Counted from the stretch's first letter, positions 50,232 through 60,613 are shown. The stretch is DNA of 64,000 bases from Sideroxydans sp. (GCA_029850585.1 JARCRQ010000093.1:1-64000), one strand, 5' to 3'. Notes: a model not told the origin generated them from the letters alone. Numbers and translations are program-made.

Positions 50232-50362
50232 ATGAACTCCTTAAAGTTAAGTCGCAACCAGAGAGGTAGCGATTCGGCAATTTTGCAAGCATCCATCATT
50301 ACTTAGCCACCCGCAAAATCGCCGCGAAGTGTCTGCGCTCACAGCGACCTTGTCAATATGCT

Positions 50363-52087
50363 TTAAGCATTCAACTTATCCAGCAACTCACGAATTTTTA
50401 GCGGGTCATCGGCGCGCAGAATTTTTTGCGTGAGCAGCCCTAAATCCCCCAAGCTACTGGTTAATACGCGTTGCTTAATGGCGGGGACTTGCGCGGGACT
50501 CATGGAAAATTGGCGCAAGCCTAAGCCTAAAAATAAACGCGTATAAGCCAGCTCGCCCGCCATCTCACCGCACACCGAAATCGGCACGCCAAATTTATTC
50601 GCAGTGGAAATCACATGCGCTAACAAGTGCAGCACAGCGGGATGCAGCGGGTCGTATAAGTGCGCAACTTCCTCATCGGTACGGTCAATCGCCAGCGTGT
50701 ATTGAATTAAATCGTTGGTGCCGATAGATAGAAAATCGAGCTTTTTAGCAAACACGGTGAGGGCTAAAGCGGCGGCAGGAATTTCTATCATGCCGCCGAT
50801 TTTCACATCCTTATCGTAGGGAATGTTTTCGGCATCCAAGGCTTGTTTGGTCGCCTCGATAAACTGCAAAGTCTGATTGATTTCTGCCGCGCCCGACAAC
50901 ATCGGCACGAGAATTTTGACGTTGCCGTAATGCGTAGCGCGCAGCAGGGCGCGTAATTGCGTGCGGAATAATTGCGGTTCGGCGAGGCATAAACGAATCG
51001 CGCGCAAACCCAGTGCGGGGTTGTTTGCCACGCGCTCCGCGCCCTTGATTTGTTTGTCCGCGCCTAAGTCAAAAGTGCGAATGGTGACAGGCTGTCCATC
51101 CATGCCTTCAGCCACCGCTTTGTAAGCTAAAAACTGCTCTTCTTCATCGGGCAACACGTCGCGATTCAGGAATAAAAATTCGCTGCGAAATAAGCCGATG
51201 CCCGTTGCGCCATGCTCTTTTACTTCGGATAAATCATCGGGTTTTTCGATGTTGGCGTGCAGCTCGATGACGCTGCCATCCAAGGTGTTAGCGCGCGCGC
51301 CGCGCAAGCGTTTAAGCTTTTTGCGGTCCAGTTCCCACGCGCTTTGGCGCAGTTTGTATTCCGCCAAAATCGCCTTGTCGGGATTGACGATTAACACACC
51401 CTGCTCGCCATCCAAAATCAGCAAATCGTCTTCGCGGATTAGCTCACGGGCATGATGTAAACCGACTACACACGGCGTATTAAGACTACGCGCGACAATC
51501 GCGGTGTGCGAAGTCGCACCCCCTAAATCAGTAATGAAAGCGGCATATTGCTGCGGCTTGAATTGAATTAAATCGGCGGGACTTAAATCGTGCGCGACCA
51601 AAATCATTTCTACATCGTGACGCGCAGGCGCGGGCTGATGCCCCGGTTGCCCCAATAATTGCTTGAGCAAACGCACCGCGACTTGCTTCACATCAAGCTG
51701 GCGTTCACGCAAATACGCATCTTCAAACTCATCGAATTGCGCCACCAAAATTTCGGTCTGCGTCTTCAATGCCCACTCCGCATTGCACCGCTCGCGCGTG
51801 ATCATTTCGCGCGGTGCGACGCTCAACAAGGGGTCTTCCAAAATCATCAAATGCAATTCGAGAAAGGCATCAAATTCAACAGCGGCATGTTGCGGGCGAT
51901 TGGCGCGCAAGCTAATAAATTCTTGACGTGTCGCCTGTAACGCCACATCAAAACGCGCCACTTCTTCGTGTATGAGTTGCGGCGGCAAGTTGTAGTGCAA
52001 CACCTCTAAGGAGGTGTGCGACAACAAATGCGCATGTCCAATCGCGATGCCGCTGGAGACGGCGATACCATGTAGGGCAAAAGTCAT
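50363..52087 (-). CDS. ptsI: PTS enzyme I
   Basis: GGATSHTAIVARSLNTPCVVGL; EFLFLNRDVLPDEEEQF; IGTNDLIQYTLAIDRTDEEVAHLYDPLHPAVL. Confidence 0.95.
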   Translation of the reverse strand: MTFALHGIAVSSGIAIGHAHLLSHTSLEVLHYNLPPQLIHEEVARFDVALQATRQEFISLRANRPQHAAVEFDAFLELHLMILEDPLLSVAPREMITRERCNAEWALKTQTEILVAQFDEFEDAYLRERQLDVKQVAVRLLKQLLGQPGHQPAPARHDVEMILVAHDLSPADLIQFKPQQYAAFITDLGGATSHTAIVARSLNTPCVVGLHHARELIREDDLLILDGEQGVLIVNPDKAILAEYKLRQSAWELDRKKLKRLRGARANTLDGSVIELHANIEKPDDLSEVKEHGATGIGLFRSEFLFLNRDVLPDEEEQFLAYKAVAEGMDGQPVTIRTFDLGADKQIKGAERVANNPALGLRAIRLCLAEPQLFRTQLRALLRATHYGNVKILVPMLSGAAEINQTLQFIEATKQALDAENIPYDKDVKIGGMIEIPAAALALTVFAKKLDFLSIGTNDLIQYTLAIDRTDEEVAHLYDPLHPAVLHLLAHVISTANKFGVPISVCGEMAGELAYTRLFLGLGLRQFSMSPAQVPAIKQRVLTSSLGDLGLLTQKILRADDPLKIRELLDKLNA

Positions 52088-52230
52088 AAATACTTCGAAA
52101 AAACTACTGCGCCGCTTAATTGCTGCGTCGCGCGGTGCTCGCTTCCTCGCCTACCTGTACGGTATGTCTCGTCACTCCGCTCCGTGCTTCTTGCACTTAA
52201 GCGGCTCGCTACGTTTTTTCGAGGTATTTT
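52088..52230. repeat. Intergenic palindromic element, copy R4 (ptsH-ptsI)
   Basis: aaatacttcgaaaaaac...gcgccgcttaa / ttaagcggc...gttttttcgaggtatttt arms. Confidence 0.87.
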
Positions 52231-52236
52231 CATGGC

Positions 52237-52506
52237 TTACTCGCCTTCTCCAAAATAATCATTGATGAGATTCACCAACGCTTGCATCGCCGCTTCTTCA
52301 TTTTCGCCATTGGTTTCGATGCCTAGGGTCACACCCTTGGCCGCCGCCAACATCATTACGCCCATGATGCTTTTGGCGTTTACGCGGCGCGTGTTGCGCG
52401 TCAACATCACTTCGCATTTGAAGCTCGATGCGAGCTGCGTGAGCTTGGCCGAAGCGCGTGCGTGCAGCCCTAGTTTGTTAATAATCAATACGTCTTGTTG
52501 TTGCAT
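52237..52506 (-). CDS. ptsH: HPr phosphocarrier protein
   Basis: IINKLGLHARASAKLTQLASSFKCEVMLTRNTRRVNAKSIMGVMMLAAAKG. Confidence 0.95.
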   Translation of the reverse strand: MQQQDVLIINKLGLHARASAKLTQLASSFKCEVMLTRNTRRVNAKSIMGVMMLAAAKGVTLGIETNGENEEAAMQALVNLINDYFGEGE

Positions 52507-52515
52507 GGTTGACCT

Positions 52516-52908
52516 TTATAAATCCGAATTCATATAAACGATGCACTCGCGTCCACCTTCAATGGCAAGCTGGGCAAGGGCTGGCATGGTGGTGGTGGGA
52601 TGGCACACCACGCGCAACAGCATGGGTAAATTCACCCCCGCTACCCCAATCACGCGCTCGGCATGACACAGTTGGCGACCGATATTAGACGGCGTGGCAC
52701 CAAACACATCCGCCAAAATTAGCACGCCACTGCCGTTGTCGAGCTGCTTTATTAAACTCTCACCTTGGGCTAATTTGTGCTGCGGATTGTCGTCCGCCAA
52801 CACCGACAACACCTTGAGATGACTGGGCACCGCCCCCAGCACATGCTTGACGCAATCAACCAAACTGTCGCCGAGTCCATTGTGTGTAACCAACAAAATT
52901 CCAACCAT
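52516..52908 (-). CDS. PTS sugar transporter subunit IIA (mannose-family)
   Basis: GILLVTHNGLGDSLVDCVKHVLGA...GVLILADVFGATPSNIG. Confidence 0.92.
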   Translation of the reverse strand: MVGILLVTHNGLGDSLVDCVKHVLGAVPSHLKVLSVLADDNPQHKLAQGESLIKQLDNGSGVLILADVFGATPSNIGRQLCHAERVIGVAGVNLPMLLRVVCHPTTTMPALAQLAIEGGRECIVYMNSDL

Positions 52909-52912
52909 TGCG

Positions 52913-53053
52913 CAGACCTCTATAAATTCATTTTTTGGGCGAATCGCTGCGTCGCGTGCTCGCTCATTCCTTGTCTATCCATCTGATATGCCTGCGTCAT
53001 TCGCTGCGCGGCTCCTTGCGCTCCATCCCAAAAAATCGAATTTCTAGAGGTCT
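52913..53053. repeat. Intergenic palindromic element, copy R5 (upstream of PTS IIA)
   Basis: agacctctataaattcattttttggg / cccaaaaaatcgaatttctagaggtct arms. Confidence 0.88.
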
Positions 53054-53065
53054 GCTACTGCTTCC

Positions 53066-53254
53066 TTAAATCAGCCAAATGGCGAGTGCAGCAAGCAAAA
53101 CCACCAGTGCGTAACGTAAAAATTTTCTTACGTAGCGCGTTTTGTTTGCTTCAGTTTGTTCGTCATTACGCACGATGACGGCGATTTTTCGTAAGGCATT
53201 TTGTGCCGTCGCGCGGCGCGTTTTATAAGCAACGATGTCTTGTTCATCAGACAT
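53066..53254 (-). CDS. Small membrane protein, hypothetical
   Basis: 62 aa with a C-terminal TM (YALVVLLAALAIWLI). Confidence 0.55.
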   Translation of the reverse strand: MSDEQDIVAYKTRRATAQNALRKIAVIVRNDEQTEANKTRYVRKFLRYALVVLLAALAIWLI

Positions 53255-53258
53255 TTCA

Positions 53259-54281
53259 CTACTCCGCTAAAACGGTATTATTTTTATCCAAAAACTCTAA
53301 GCGGGCGGCTAATTCGTCGGTGATATGCACGCGTCCTTGCTCGTCTATCAACATCGCCGATTCTAAATTCATCAGCTTGGCGGCGTTGCGCCAACCCTTT
53401 ACACCCGACATAAAAACAGGCTTAGAAGCCGCATCAGATAAAGTGCCCGCATTTTTACCAGTGGTCAAAATCGTCACGGCTTGCACCGCTTGCATGGGAT
53501 AGCCCGTGCGCGGATTGATGAGGTGGCAATAGCGTATCGCGCCCAACATAAAGTAGCGTTGATAGTCGCCCGACGTGCCAATAGCCTCACCGTCGTGCAG
53601 CTCCAAACTCGCCAGCGCGCCCGCTTTGCGCGGATGTTGGATGCCCACGCGCCAGTTGCGTTTGCCGTTATAACCCAACGCCATGATGTTGCCGCCGATG
53701 TTAATCAGCGCGTTTTTGATGCCGCGTTCGCGCAAAATTTTTGCCGCCCGATCCAGCGCGTAGCCTTTGGCGTAGCCGCCTAAATCTAATTGCACAGCAG
53801 GATTTTTACTCTCGATGCGACCGTGGTCGATAGTCAAGTCGCTCATCTGCGGATTCGCCGCGACTAATTTTGCCAGCTCATTTTGGTCGGGTTGCACAGG
53901 CTTAAAGTCATCGGCATGAAAGCCCCACAACCCAATCAATCCGCCGATGGCAGGGTTGAACATACCGTGTGATTGTTTAGAGAATTGCGCCGCGTCTTGC
54001 ACGATGTTCACCAACTCATTCGACACCGCTGCCGATTCGCCGCGCGCTAACGCGGCGTTGAGCTCGCTTAATTCCGACGGCTGCCAAGCGTGCAACATAG
54101 TGTGTAAACGTTGGAATTCTTGCAGCACCGCAGCGACGGCTAATTTGGCATCCGCATCCGCCGCGCCCGCGATGCTGATTTCCACCAGCGTGCCGAACAC
54201 ATAGCCTTGCTCTTGATAGACAGGTGCGGCTTTTTCAGCGCAGGCGGTGAGCGACAGAGCCAGCAAAACGATGCGCCACAT
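53259..54281 (-). CDS. apbE: FAD:protein FMN transferase
   Basis: Lipoprotein signal LSLTACAEK; AVQLDLGGYAKGYALDRAAKILRERGIKNALINIGGNIMALG. Confidence 0.93.
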   Translation of the reverse strand: MWRIVLLALSLTACAEKAAPVYQEQGYVFGTLVEISIAGAADADAKLAVAAVLQEFQRLHTMLHAWQPSELSELNAALARGESAAVSNELVNIVQDAAQFSKQSHGMFNPAIGGLIGLWGFHADDFKPVQPDQNELAKLVAANPQMSDLTIDHGRIESKNPAVQLDLGGYAKGYALDRAAKILRERGIKNALINIGGNIMALGYNGKRNWRVGIQHPRKAGALASLELHDGEAIGTSGDYQRYFMLGAIRYCHLINPRTGYPMQAVQAVTILTTGKNAGTLSDAASKPVFMSGVKGWRNAAKLMNLESAMLIDEQGRVHITDELAARLEFLDKNNTVLAE

Positions 54282-55555
54282 CAGGAATTTTCCGCCGCTT
54301 CGATTTCTAATGCCGCTGCCAACAACGCCAAACGTGCCACTACGCCGTAGGCGTAAAAGCGATTTGGCGTGTCGTCGGGGGCGCAATCGGGATTGGGTAG
54401 GGAGCAGCACGATTCAAATGCCAGTGGCACAAATTGCATTCCCGGCGCGTTGAGGTTTTCGTCGATGCCGCGCCCCGTGTGGACGCGATAAAAGCCGCCG
54501 ACGACGTAGTGATCGACCATATAAATCACGGGTTCGGCGACCGCTTCGTTGATATTTTCAAAGGTGTAAACGCCTTCTTGTATCAACACATCGCTGACTT
54601 CCTGGCCTTCTTTAATCACCGCCATTTTGTTGCGTTGTTTGCGATTTAGCGCGGTAATTTCGCTGGCATTTTTCACCGTCATAATGCCCATGCCATAGGT
54701 TCCCGCGTCGGCTTTGACGATAACAAACGGCTCGGATTTCAGACCGTATTCGGCGTACTTGATGCGGATTTTGGCGAGCATCAGTTCGACTTTTTCCGCC
54801 AAACAATCCAAGCCAATTTGCTCCTGAAAATTGATGTCAGTACAGGTGTCAAAATAGGGATTGATCAGCCAAGGGTCGATGTGTATCAGCTCGGCAAACT
54901 CCGTGGCAACTTTGTTGTACATAGCGAAATGTTGCGACTTGCGGCGCGTATACCAGCCCACCGACAGCGGCGGATAAATCTCTTGTTCGAGATTTTTAAG
55001 GATGTCAGGCACGCCGCCCGATAAGTCGTTATTGAGCAGCACCACACACGGATCGTAGTCTGTCAAACCTAAGCGATTGCCCCGTCGCACCAAGGGTTCT
55101 AGGGTGAGCGCGCCGCCATTCGGCAAGCTAATCGTGGTCGGCTCAGTGATGTCTGGCAGCAGCGAACCAACGCGCACGCGCATCCCCGCTTGCTTGATGA
55201 TGGTGACCAATTGCGCGACGTTTTGCAGGTAGAACAAATTGCGCGTGTGGTTTTCGGGTATCAGCAATACGCCGCGCGCTTCTGGGCAAATTTTTTGCAC
55301 CGCGCTCTGCATGGCTTGCACGCACAGCGGCAAAAAATCAGGATTGAGATTGTTGAAGCCGCCAGGAAATAAATTGGTATCGACGGGCGCAAGTTTGAAG
55401 CCGCTATTGCGCAAATCTACCGAGGCATAAAACGGCACGGGATGCTCCAACCATTGCGTGCGAAACCAATGCTCGGTAGTCGGCATAGACGACAACAAAC
55501 GCCGCTCCAAATCGAGCAGCGGACCAGTTAAAGCGGTAGTGAGATGAGGAACCAT
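54281..55555 (-). CDS. gshA: Glutamate-cysteine ligase (betaproteobacterial type)
   Basis: MVPHLTTALTGPLLDLERR...SVDLRNSGFKLAPVDTNLFPGGFNNL...FVIVKADAGTYGMGIMTV. Confidence 0.93.
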   Translation of the reverse strand: MVPHLTTALTGPLLDLERRLLSSMPTTEHWFRTQWLEHPVPFYASVDLRNSGFKLAPVDTNLFPGGFNNLNPDFLPLCVQAMQSAVQKICPEARGVLLIPENHTRNLFYLQNVAQLVTIIKQAGMRVRVGSLLPDITEPTTISLPNGGALTLEPLVRRGNRLGLTDYDPCVVLLNNDLSGGVPDILKNLEQEIYPPLSVGWYTRRKSQHFAMYNKVATEFAELIHIDPWLINPYFDTCTDINFQEQIGLDCLAEKVELMLAKIRIKYAEYGLKSEPFVIVKADAGTYGMGIMTVKNASEITALNRKQRNKMAVIKEGQEVSDVLIQEGVYTFENINEAVAEPVIYMVDHYVVGGFYRVHTGRGIDENLNAPGMQFVPLAFESCCSLPNPDCAPDDTPNRFYAYGVVARLALLAAALEIEAAENS

Positions 55556-55620
55556 GATGTGCGCCAAATTCAAAGAGCGCGCATTCTAGCTGATGCGGCT
55601 TTAGCTCGCGTGGCTCTGAT

Positions 55621-56838
55621 TCAATCCAGCGTTCGCCCTGAGCTTGTCGAAGGGTTGCGCAGCGCAAGTACGCGCGCCAACTGCACCACCACCGCATCAA
55701 CAGTGATTAACGCCATCGCGTCACGATGATGCACGCGCGTATTCCAAGCCAATTGCGTGACCGATTTACCTAAGAATTTTTGTACCGCCTGCGGATAGGT
55801 ATTGACGCAAAAATCTAAGGCTTGATACGGACCCGTTAGCTGAGGGCTGGCAACCGCATACAAGCCAATCACAGGCGTGTTCATGCTGCGCGCGATATGC
55901 ACTGCCCCCGTGTCAGGCGCAATCAAAACATCGACAAAACTCAATAGCGCGGCGAGTTGTTGCGGCGTAGTTTTGCCGCACAGATTGAGAGTTGAGGCAG
56001 GCGCGCTGCTGGCAAGCTGTGCGCAAATCGCTTGCTCCGCAGCCGAATTTCCACCTGTTAAAACAATGCTGGCGTGATGTTGCGCAACAGCCTGTTCGAT
56101 GACGGCGCGATAGCGTTCGGGTAGCCAATTGCGTTCGACTTTGCTGGCGACAGGATGCACGGCAAGCCAAGGTCGCGGCAACGCACTGAGCTGTGCCCGC
56201 GCCCAAGCTAAATCTGCCTCGGTAACAGGCAAGCCATGCACCGCTTGCGCTGCGCGCCCTGTGAGTGTTTCAACAAAAGCTAAAAAACTATCTAGTAAAT
56301 GCGTGTCAGCAAAGGCGATGTGACGGTTGCAAAACAGCCACTGCCCTTCGCGCGCGCGGGTTTTATCGAAACCAATTTTGAGCGGCGCGCGCAGCGCGGG
56401 ATAAAGTAAATTGATGCGTAAATTGGCTTGCATCGCCAGCACCACATCAAATTTTTGCCGACGGAATTCACGATAAAAACTGAGGTAATCCTTTAGGCTG
56501 CGCGGTTTGTCGCGCACCACAAACGTCACGCCGCTCATGCCTTGCAACAAGCTATACGCCAGCGGGCTGGTCAGCCAAGTGATGTCCGCGTTAGGTAATT
56601 GCGCCTGCAAAGCGCGCACCGCCGCCGCGACTAACACGAGGTCGCCTAGGGCAGAAAAGCGCACCACAGCGATGCGAAAATGGGGGGTATCAGCAGATTG
56701 CACGGGAGGGATTGAGGGTGAAAAACGGCGCGATTGTAGCGTAAGCGAGTAACTAAAAATTAAGTCTCCATGCGGGGCTTTGCGTTTTTCGGGTGATAAC
56801 TGTACGAAAAAACATCGCTCGATAAATCGAGCTCCCAC
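55621..56838 (-). CDS. Glycosyltransferase family 9; start uncertain
   Basis: FRIAVVRFSALGDLVLVAAAVRALQAQLPNADITWLTS...IAPDTGAVHIARSMNTPVIGLY; C-terminus NPSTSSGRTLD is repeat-derived. Confidence 0.87.
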   Translation of the reverse strand: MGARFIERCFFVQLSPEKRKAPHGDLIFSYSLTLQSRRFSPSIPPVQSADTPHFRIAVVRFSALGDLVLVAAAVRALQAQLPNADITWLTSPLAYSLLQGMSGVTFVVRDKPRSLKDYLSFYREFRRQKFDVVLAMQANLRINLLYPALRAPLKIGFDKTRAREGQWLFCNRHIAFADTHLLDSFLAFVETLTGRAAQAVHGLPVTEADLAWARAQLSALPRPWLAVHPVASKVERNWLPERYRAVIEQAVAQHHASIVLTGGNSAAEQAICAQLASSAPASTLNLCGKTTPQQLAALLSFVDVLIAPDTGAVHIARSMNTPVIGLYAVASPQLTGPYQALDFCVNTYPQAVQKFLGKSVTQLAWNTRVHHRDAMALITVDAVVVQLARVLALRNPSTSSGRTLD

Positions 56839-56968
56839 AGGCTCGGTGTCTCCTCAAAATTTTGCGGATGAAATGCTGTTGTAGGAGACCGATTTATCGC
56901 GCGATAGCCGCATCAATAATCATTTCCACCCACGCTATAATGCGCGACTTTATTTTTTGCCTGCCCTT

Positions 56969-57949
56969 ATGTCCCATTACCCACCGATTGTCGCTGCTCT
57001 CGTCACGCTGCTTGCGACCTTGTTACTCACCTTAAATAAAGACGGCACGATTAAAGATATTCCCAATGAACGTTCGCTGCACAGCACGCCAATTCCGCGC
57101 GTGGGCGGCATCGGCATCATGTTGGGCATCTTGGCGGGCTGGGCATTTTTGCTGGCTGATTTACGCGTGTGGTTGGTGTTGCCGATGTTGGGTTTGTTCG
57201 CTTTATCCATCGTCGATGACAAGCAGGGGCTGTCGGCAAAATCGCGTTTTATTGCGCATGTTATCGCGGCGATTGTGGTGCTGTTTGGACTAGGACTGGC
57301 GTGGTATTGGTGGCTGCCCGTGCTGCTCTACATGGTGTGGATGACCAATCTGTATAACTTTATGGACGGCTCGGACGGTTTGGCGGGCGGCATGGCGATG
57401 TTCGGTTTTACTGTGTACGGCTTTGCCGCGCTGCAACATGGCGGCGCGGATGCCGAAGTGTTTGCCATGCTGTGTTTCGCCATTGGCGCGGCGGCTTTGG
57501 GATTTTTGTATCACAACTTTTATCCCGCCACGGTATTTATGGGCGATGCGGGTTCGATACCGCTAGGCTTTCTCGCCGCCAGTTTGGGCGTGTGGGGTTG
57601 GCAACAAAATTTCTGGTCGTTGTGGTTTCCGCTGCTGGTGTTTTCGCCGTTCGTGATGGATGCGACGGCGACTTTGTTGCTGCGTTTACGCCGTGGCGAA
57701 AAACTCACTCAAGCGCATCGCAGCCATTATTATCAACGCTTAATTTTGAGCGGCTTTGGGCATCAAGCCACGGCGATTTTGGAATATGTGTTGATGGCGT
57801 TGGTCGGCATTTCAGCCGTGTGGGGCATCACGCAACCACTCGCCGCGCAAGCTAATTTATTGGCTTTTTGGGCGGCAATTTATCTTGCCTTGTCGATGTG
57901 GATAGATAAACGCTGGCGCAATTTTTGTGCCGCACAGGAGCCAAAATAA
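56969..57949 (+). CDS. WecA/MraY-family glycosyl-1-phosphate transferase
   Basis: NERSLHSTPIPRVGGIGI...TNLYNFMDGSDGLAGG...GDAGSIPLGF. Confidence 0.93.
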   Translation: MSHYPPIVAALVTLLATLLLTLNKDGTIKDIPNERSLHSTPIPRVGGIGIMLGILAGWAFLLADLRVWLVLPMLGLFALSIVDDKQGLSAKSRFIAHVIAAIVVLFGLGLAWYWWLPVLLYMVWMTNLYNFMDGSDGLAGGMAMFGFTVYGFAALQHGGADAEVFAMLCFAIGAAALGFLYHNFYPATVFMGDAGSIPLGFLAASLGVWGWQQNFWSLWFPLLVFSPFVMDATATLLLRLRRGEKLTQAHRSHYYQRLILSGFGHQATAILEYVLMALVGISAVWGITQPLAAQANLLAFWAAIYLALSMWIDKRWRNFCAAQEPK

Positions 57950-59850
57950 TGTTACGCAAATCGAATACGCGCACCGTGCTTGCCATGTTGCACGACAGCA
58001 CCGCTGCCTTATTAGCTTGGAGTTTGGCTTACGCGCTGCGCTTTAATTTTGAACTCCCCGTCAATTTTTTAACTGAGTTCAAGCAAACCGTTTTGTGGGT
58101 GATGCTGTTACAGCTCGCTGTGTTTTGGCGCATGGGTTTGTATCGCGGCATTTGGCGCTACGCCAGCGTGCCCGACTTGAAGCGTATCGTCCTCGCAGTG
58201 CTGGTTGCCGCAGCACTCATTCCTGTTGCGTTATTGATGCTGCGCATCAATTTGGTCGTGCCGCGCTCGGTGCTGATTTTGAATCCCTTGCTGTTGATGT
58301 TGCTGATGGGCGGCAGCCGTCTGATGTATCGCTCTTGGAAAGAAACGCGCTTGCACGGCAAGCTCAAACTCGCCTCTGAACCTGTGCTAATACTCGGCGC
58401 GGGCGATGCCGCGATTCATTTGGCTAAAGACTTGGTGAAGAATCCCGCTTGGCAATTAGTCGGCTTTTTAGATGACGATGACAACAAACAAAATTGCGTG
58501 TTGCATGGCATTAAAGTGCTGGGCAAGTTGGATGATTTGGATAAATGGGCAACGCATTTCTCGGTGGACAAAGTCATTCTTGCCATGCCCTCTAGTTCAC
58601 ATCAACAACGCAAACGGGCGATTCAACTTTGCCAAGCGGCAGGCGTGGAAGCCTTATCGGTGCCGTCATTTGACGACTTGATGTCAGGCAAAGTCGGCGT
58701 GACGCAACTGCGCGCCATTGAGCTAGACGACTTATTAGGACGCGATCCAGTATGCCTAGACAAAGCGGGCTTGCAAAAATTATTGTCCGACAAAGTCGCC
58801 TTAGTCACTGGCGCGGGCGGCTCAATCGGCTCGGAGCTGTGCCGCCAAATCGCGCTGTACGCACCAAGCAAACTGGTGCTGTTTGAGCAAAATGAATTCG
58901 CGCTGTACAGCTTGGAGCAAGAGCTTAAACAAACTTTCCCGCAGCTTAATTTTTTGTGCATCGTCGGTGATGTACGCGATGCCGCACGCGTCAATGAAGT
59001 ATTTGCCGCGCAAGCTCCTGCTACGGTGTTTCATGCCGCCGCCTACAAACATGTGCCGATGATGGAGCAGCACAACGCTTGGCAAGCCATCCGCAACAAC
59101 GTGCTCGGCACTTACACCGTAGCGCGCGCCGCGCTTGATCATGGCGTCGCAAAATTTGTCTTGGTGTCCACCGACAAAGCCGTCAATCCAACCAATGTGA
59201 TGGGTGCGTCGAAACGCTTGGCAGAGCTGGTGTGTCAAGCGTTGCAACCTGCACCAAACCCTCATCTCAATCCTCTCCCGCAAGCGGGCGAGGAGGCAAA
59301 CGCAAACAGCCTTTCTAAACCCTTAACCCGCTTCGTGATGGTGCGCTTTGGTAATGTGCTAGGCAGCACGGGCAGCGTAATTCCTAAGTTCCGCGCACAG
59401 ATTGCAGCGGGCGGACCGATTACCGTGACGCATCCCGACATCACGCGCTTTTTCATGTCGATTCCTGAAGCCGCGCAACTGGTTTTGCAAGCGGGGCTAA
59501 TGGGACAAGGCGGCGAAATTTTTGTCTTGGACATGGGCGAGCCAGTCAAAATTGTGGATTTGGCAAAAGAGCTGATTCGACTTTCTGGCATGAATGAAGA
59601 CGACATCAAAATCGAATTCAGCGGCTTGCGTCCTGGCGAAAAACTCTTTGAGGAATTACTCGCCGATGATGAAAATACTCTGCCCACGCCGCATCCAAAA
59701 TTATTTATCGCGCAAGCGGTGCAATGTGATGCCGCATGGTTGGAACGCTTGTTGCTGTGGGCGGCGGCAACGACTAAGCCTGATGCCGAAGTGCGCCAAG
59801 ATTTAACCGGCTGGCTGCCTGAATACCAACCGTTCAAGGAAAATGTTTAG
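57949..59850 (+). CDS. CapD/WbpM-like polysaccharide biosynthesis nucleotide-sugar epimerase/dehydratase, with in-frame repeat insertion
   Basis: TGAGGSIGSELCRQIALYAPSKLVLFEQNEFALYSLEQEL...YKHVPMMEQH...STDKAVNPTNVMGASKR. Confidence 0.94.
   Translation: MLRKSNTRTVLAMLHDSTAALLAWSLAYALRFNFELPVNFLTEFKQTVLWVMLLQLAVFWRMGLYRGIWRYASVPDLKRIVLAVLVAAALIPVALLMLRINLVVPRSVLILNPLLLMLLMGGSRLMYRSWKETRLHGKLKLASEPVLILGAGDAAIHLAKDLVKNPAWQLVGFLDDDDNKQNCVLHGIKVLGKLDDLDKWATHFSVDKVILAMPSSSHQQRKRAIQLCQAAGVEALSVPSFDDLMSGKVGVTQLRAIELDDLLGRDPVCLDKAGLQKLLSDKVALVTGAGGSIGSELCRQIALYAPSKLVLFEQNEFALYSLEQELKQTFPQLNFLCIVGDVRDAARVNEVFAAQAPATVFHAAAYKHVPMMEQHNAWQAIRNNVLGTYTVARAALDHGVAKFVLVSTDKAVNPTNVMGASKRLAELVCQALQPAPNPHLNPLPQAGEEANANSLSKPLTRFVMVRFGNVLGSTGSVIPKFRAQIAAGGPITVTHPDITRFFMSIPEAAQLVLQAGLMGQGGEIFVLDMGEPVKIVDLAKELIRLSGMNEDDIKIEFSGLRPGEKLFEELLADDENTLPTPHPKLFIAQAVQCDAAWLERLLLWAAATTKPDAEVRQDLTGWLPEYQPFKENV
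59257..59301 (+). repeat. Repeat element encoding NPHLNPLPQAGEE in frame
   Basis: aaccctcatctcaatcctctcccgcaagcgggcgaggaggcaaac; homologous to the mpl element. Confidence 0.87.
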
Positions 59851-59854
59851 CGCG

Positions 59855-60613
59855 ATGTCCAAACTCTCGGTCATCCTCATCACCAAAAACGAAGCCGCCA
59901 ACCTGCGCGATTGCTTGGCTTCGGTCGCGTTCGCCGATGAAATTGTGCTGGTCGATTCAGGCAGCACCGATGACACGGTTGCTATCGCGCGCGAGCTGGG
60001 CGTGCAGGTTTTTGAGTTCAAAGATTGGCCAGGTTTCGGCGCGCAAAAAAATCGCGCCTTGCATTTTGCCAGCCATGACTGGGTGTTTTCGATTGATGCT
60101 GATGAGCGCGTCACATCTGCGTTACAAGCCGAATTGTTGGCGGCGATGCAGGGCGAATTCGACGGCTATTTTGTGCCGCGTTTGTCGCAGTTTTGCGGAA
60201 AATTTATTCACCATTGCGGCTGGTATCCCGACTATGTGTTGCGTTTATTTAAGAAATCTTGCGCGCGATTTTCGGATGATGTGGTGCATGAACATGTCGA
60301 GCTAACCGGTCGTCACACCAAGCTGCGCAACGATTTACTGCACTACACCTATTTGAATATGAATGATGTGGCGCGCAAAACTTTGCAGTATGCAAAAGCG
60401 GGGGCGGAAAAAAGTTTTGCGCGCGGCAAACGTGCTTATATTTGGGATGCGCCCGTGCGCGGCGGCTGGGCTTTTATACGAACCTATGTATTGCGCGCTG
60501 GATTTTTAGACGGCACAGCGGGCTATCAAATCGCGCGCATGAATGCCCAAACAACGTTCTTGAAATATCAGCAACTGCATTACTTGAACTTAACAAAACG
60601 GCTGCCACTATGA
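59855..60613 (+). CDS. Glycosyltransferase family 2 (KdtX/WaaE-like)
   Basis: LSVILITKNEAANLRDCLASVAFADEIVLVDSGSTDDTVAIARELG...WVFSIDADERV. Confidence 0.93.
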   Translation: MSKLSVILITKNEAANLRDCLASVAFADEIVLVDSGSTDDTVAIARELGVQVFEFKDWPGFGAQKNRALHFASHDWVFSIDADERVTSALQAELLAAMQGEFDGYFVPRLSQFCGKFIHHCGWYPDYVLRLFKKSCARFSDDVVHEHVELTGRHTKLRNDLLHYTYLNMNDVARKTLQYAKAGAEKSFARGKRAYIWDAPVRGGWAFIRTYVLRAGFLDGTAGYQIARMNAQTTFLKYQQLHYLNLTKRLPL

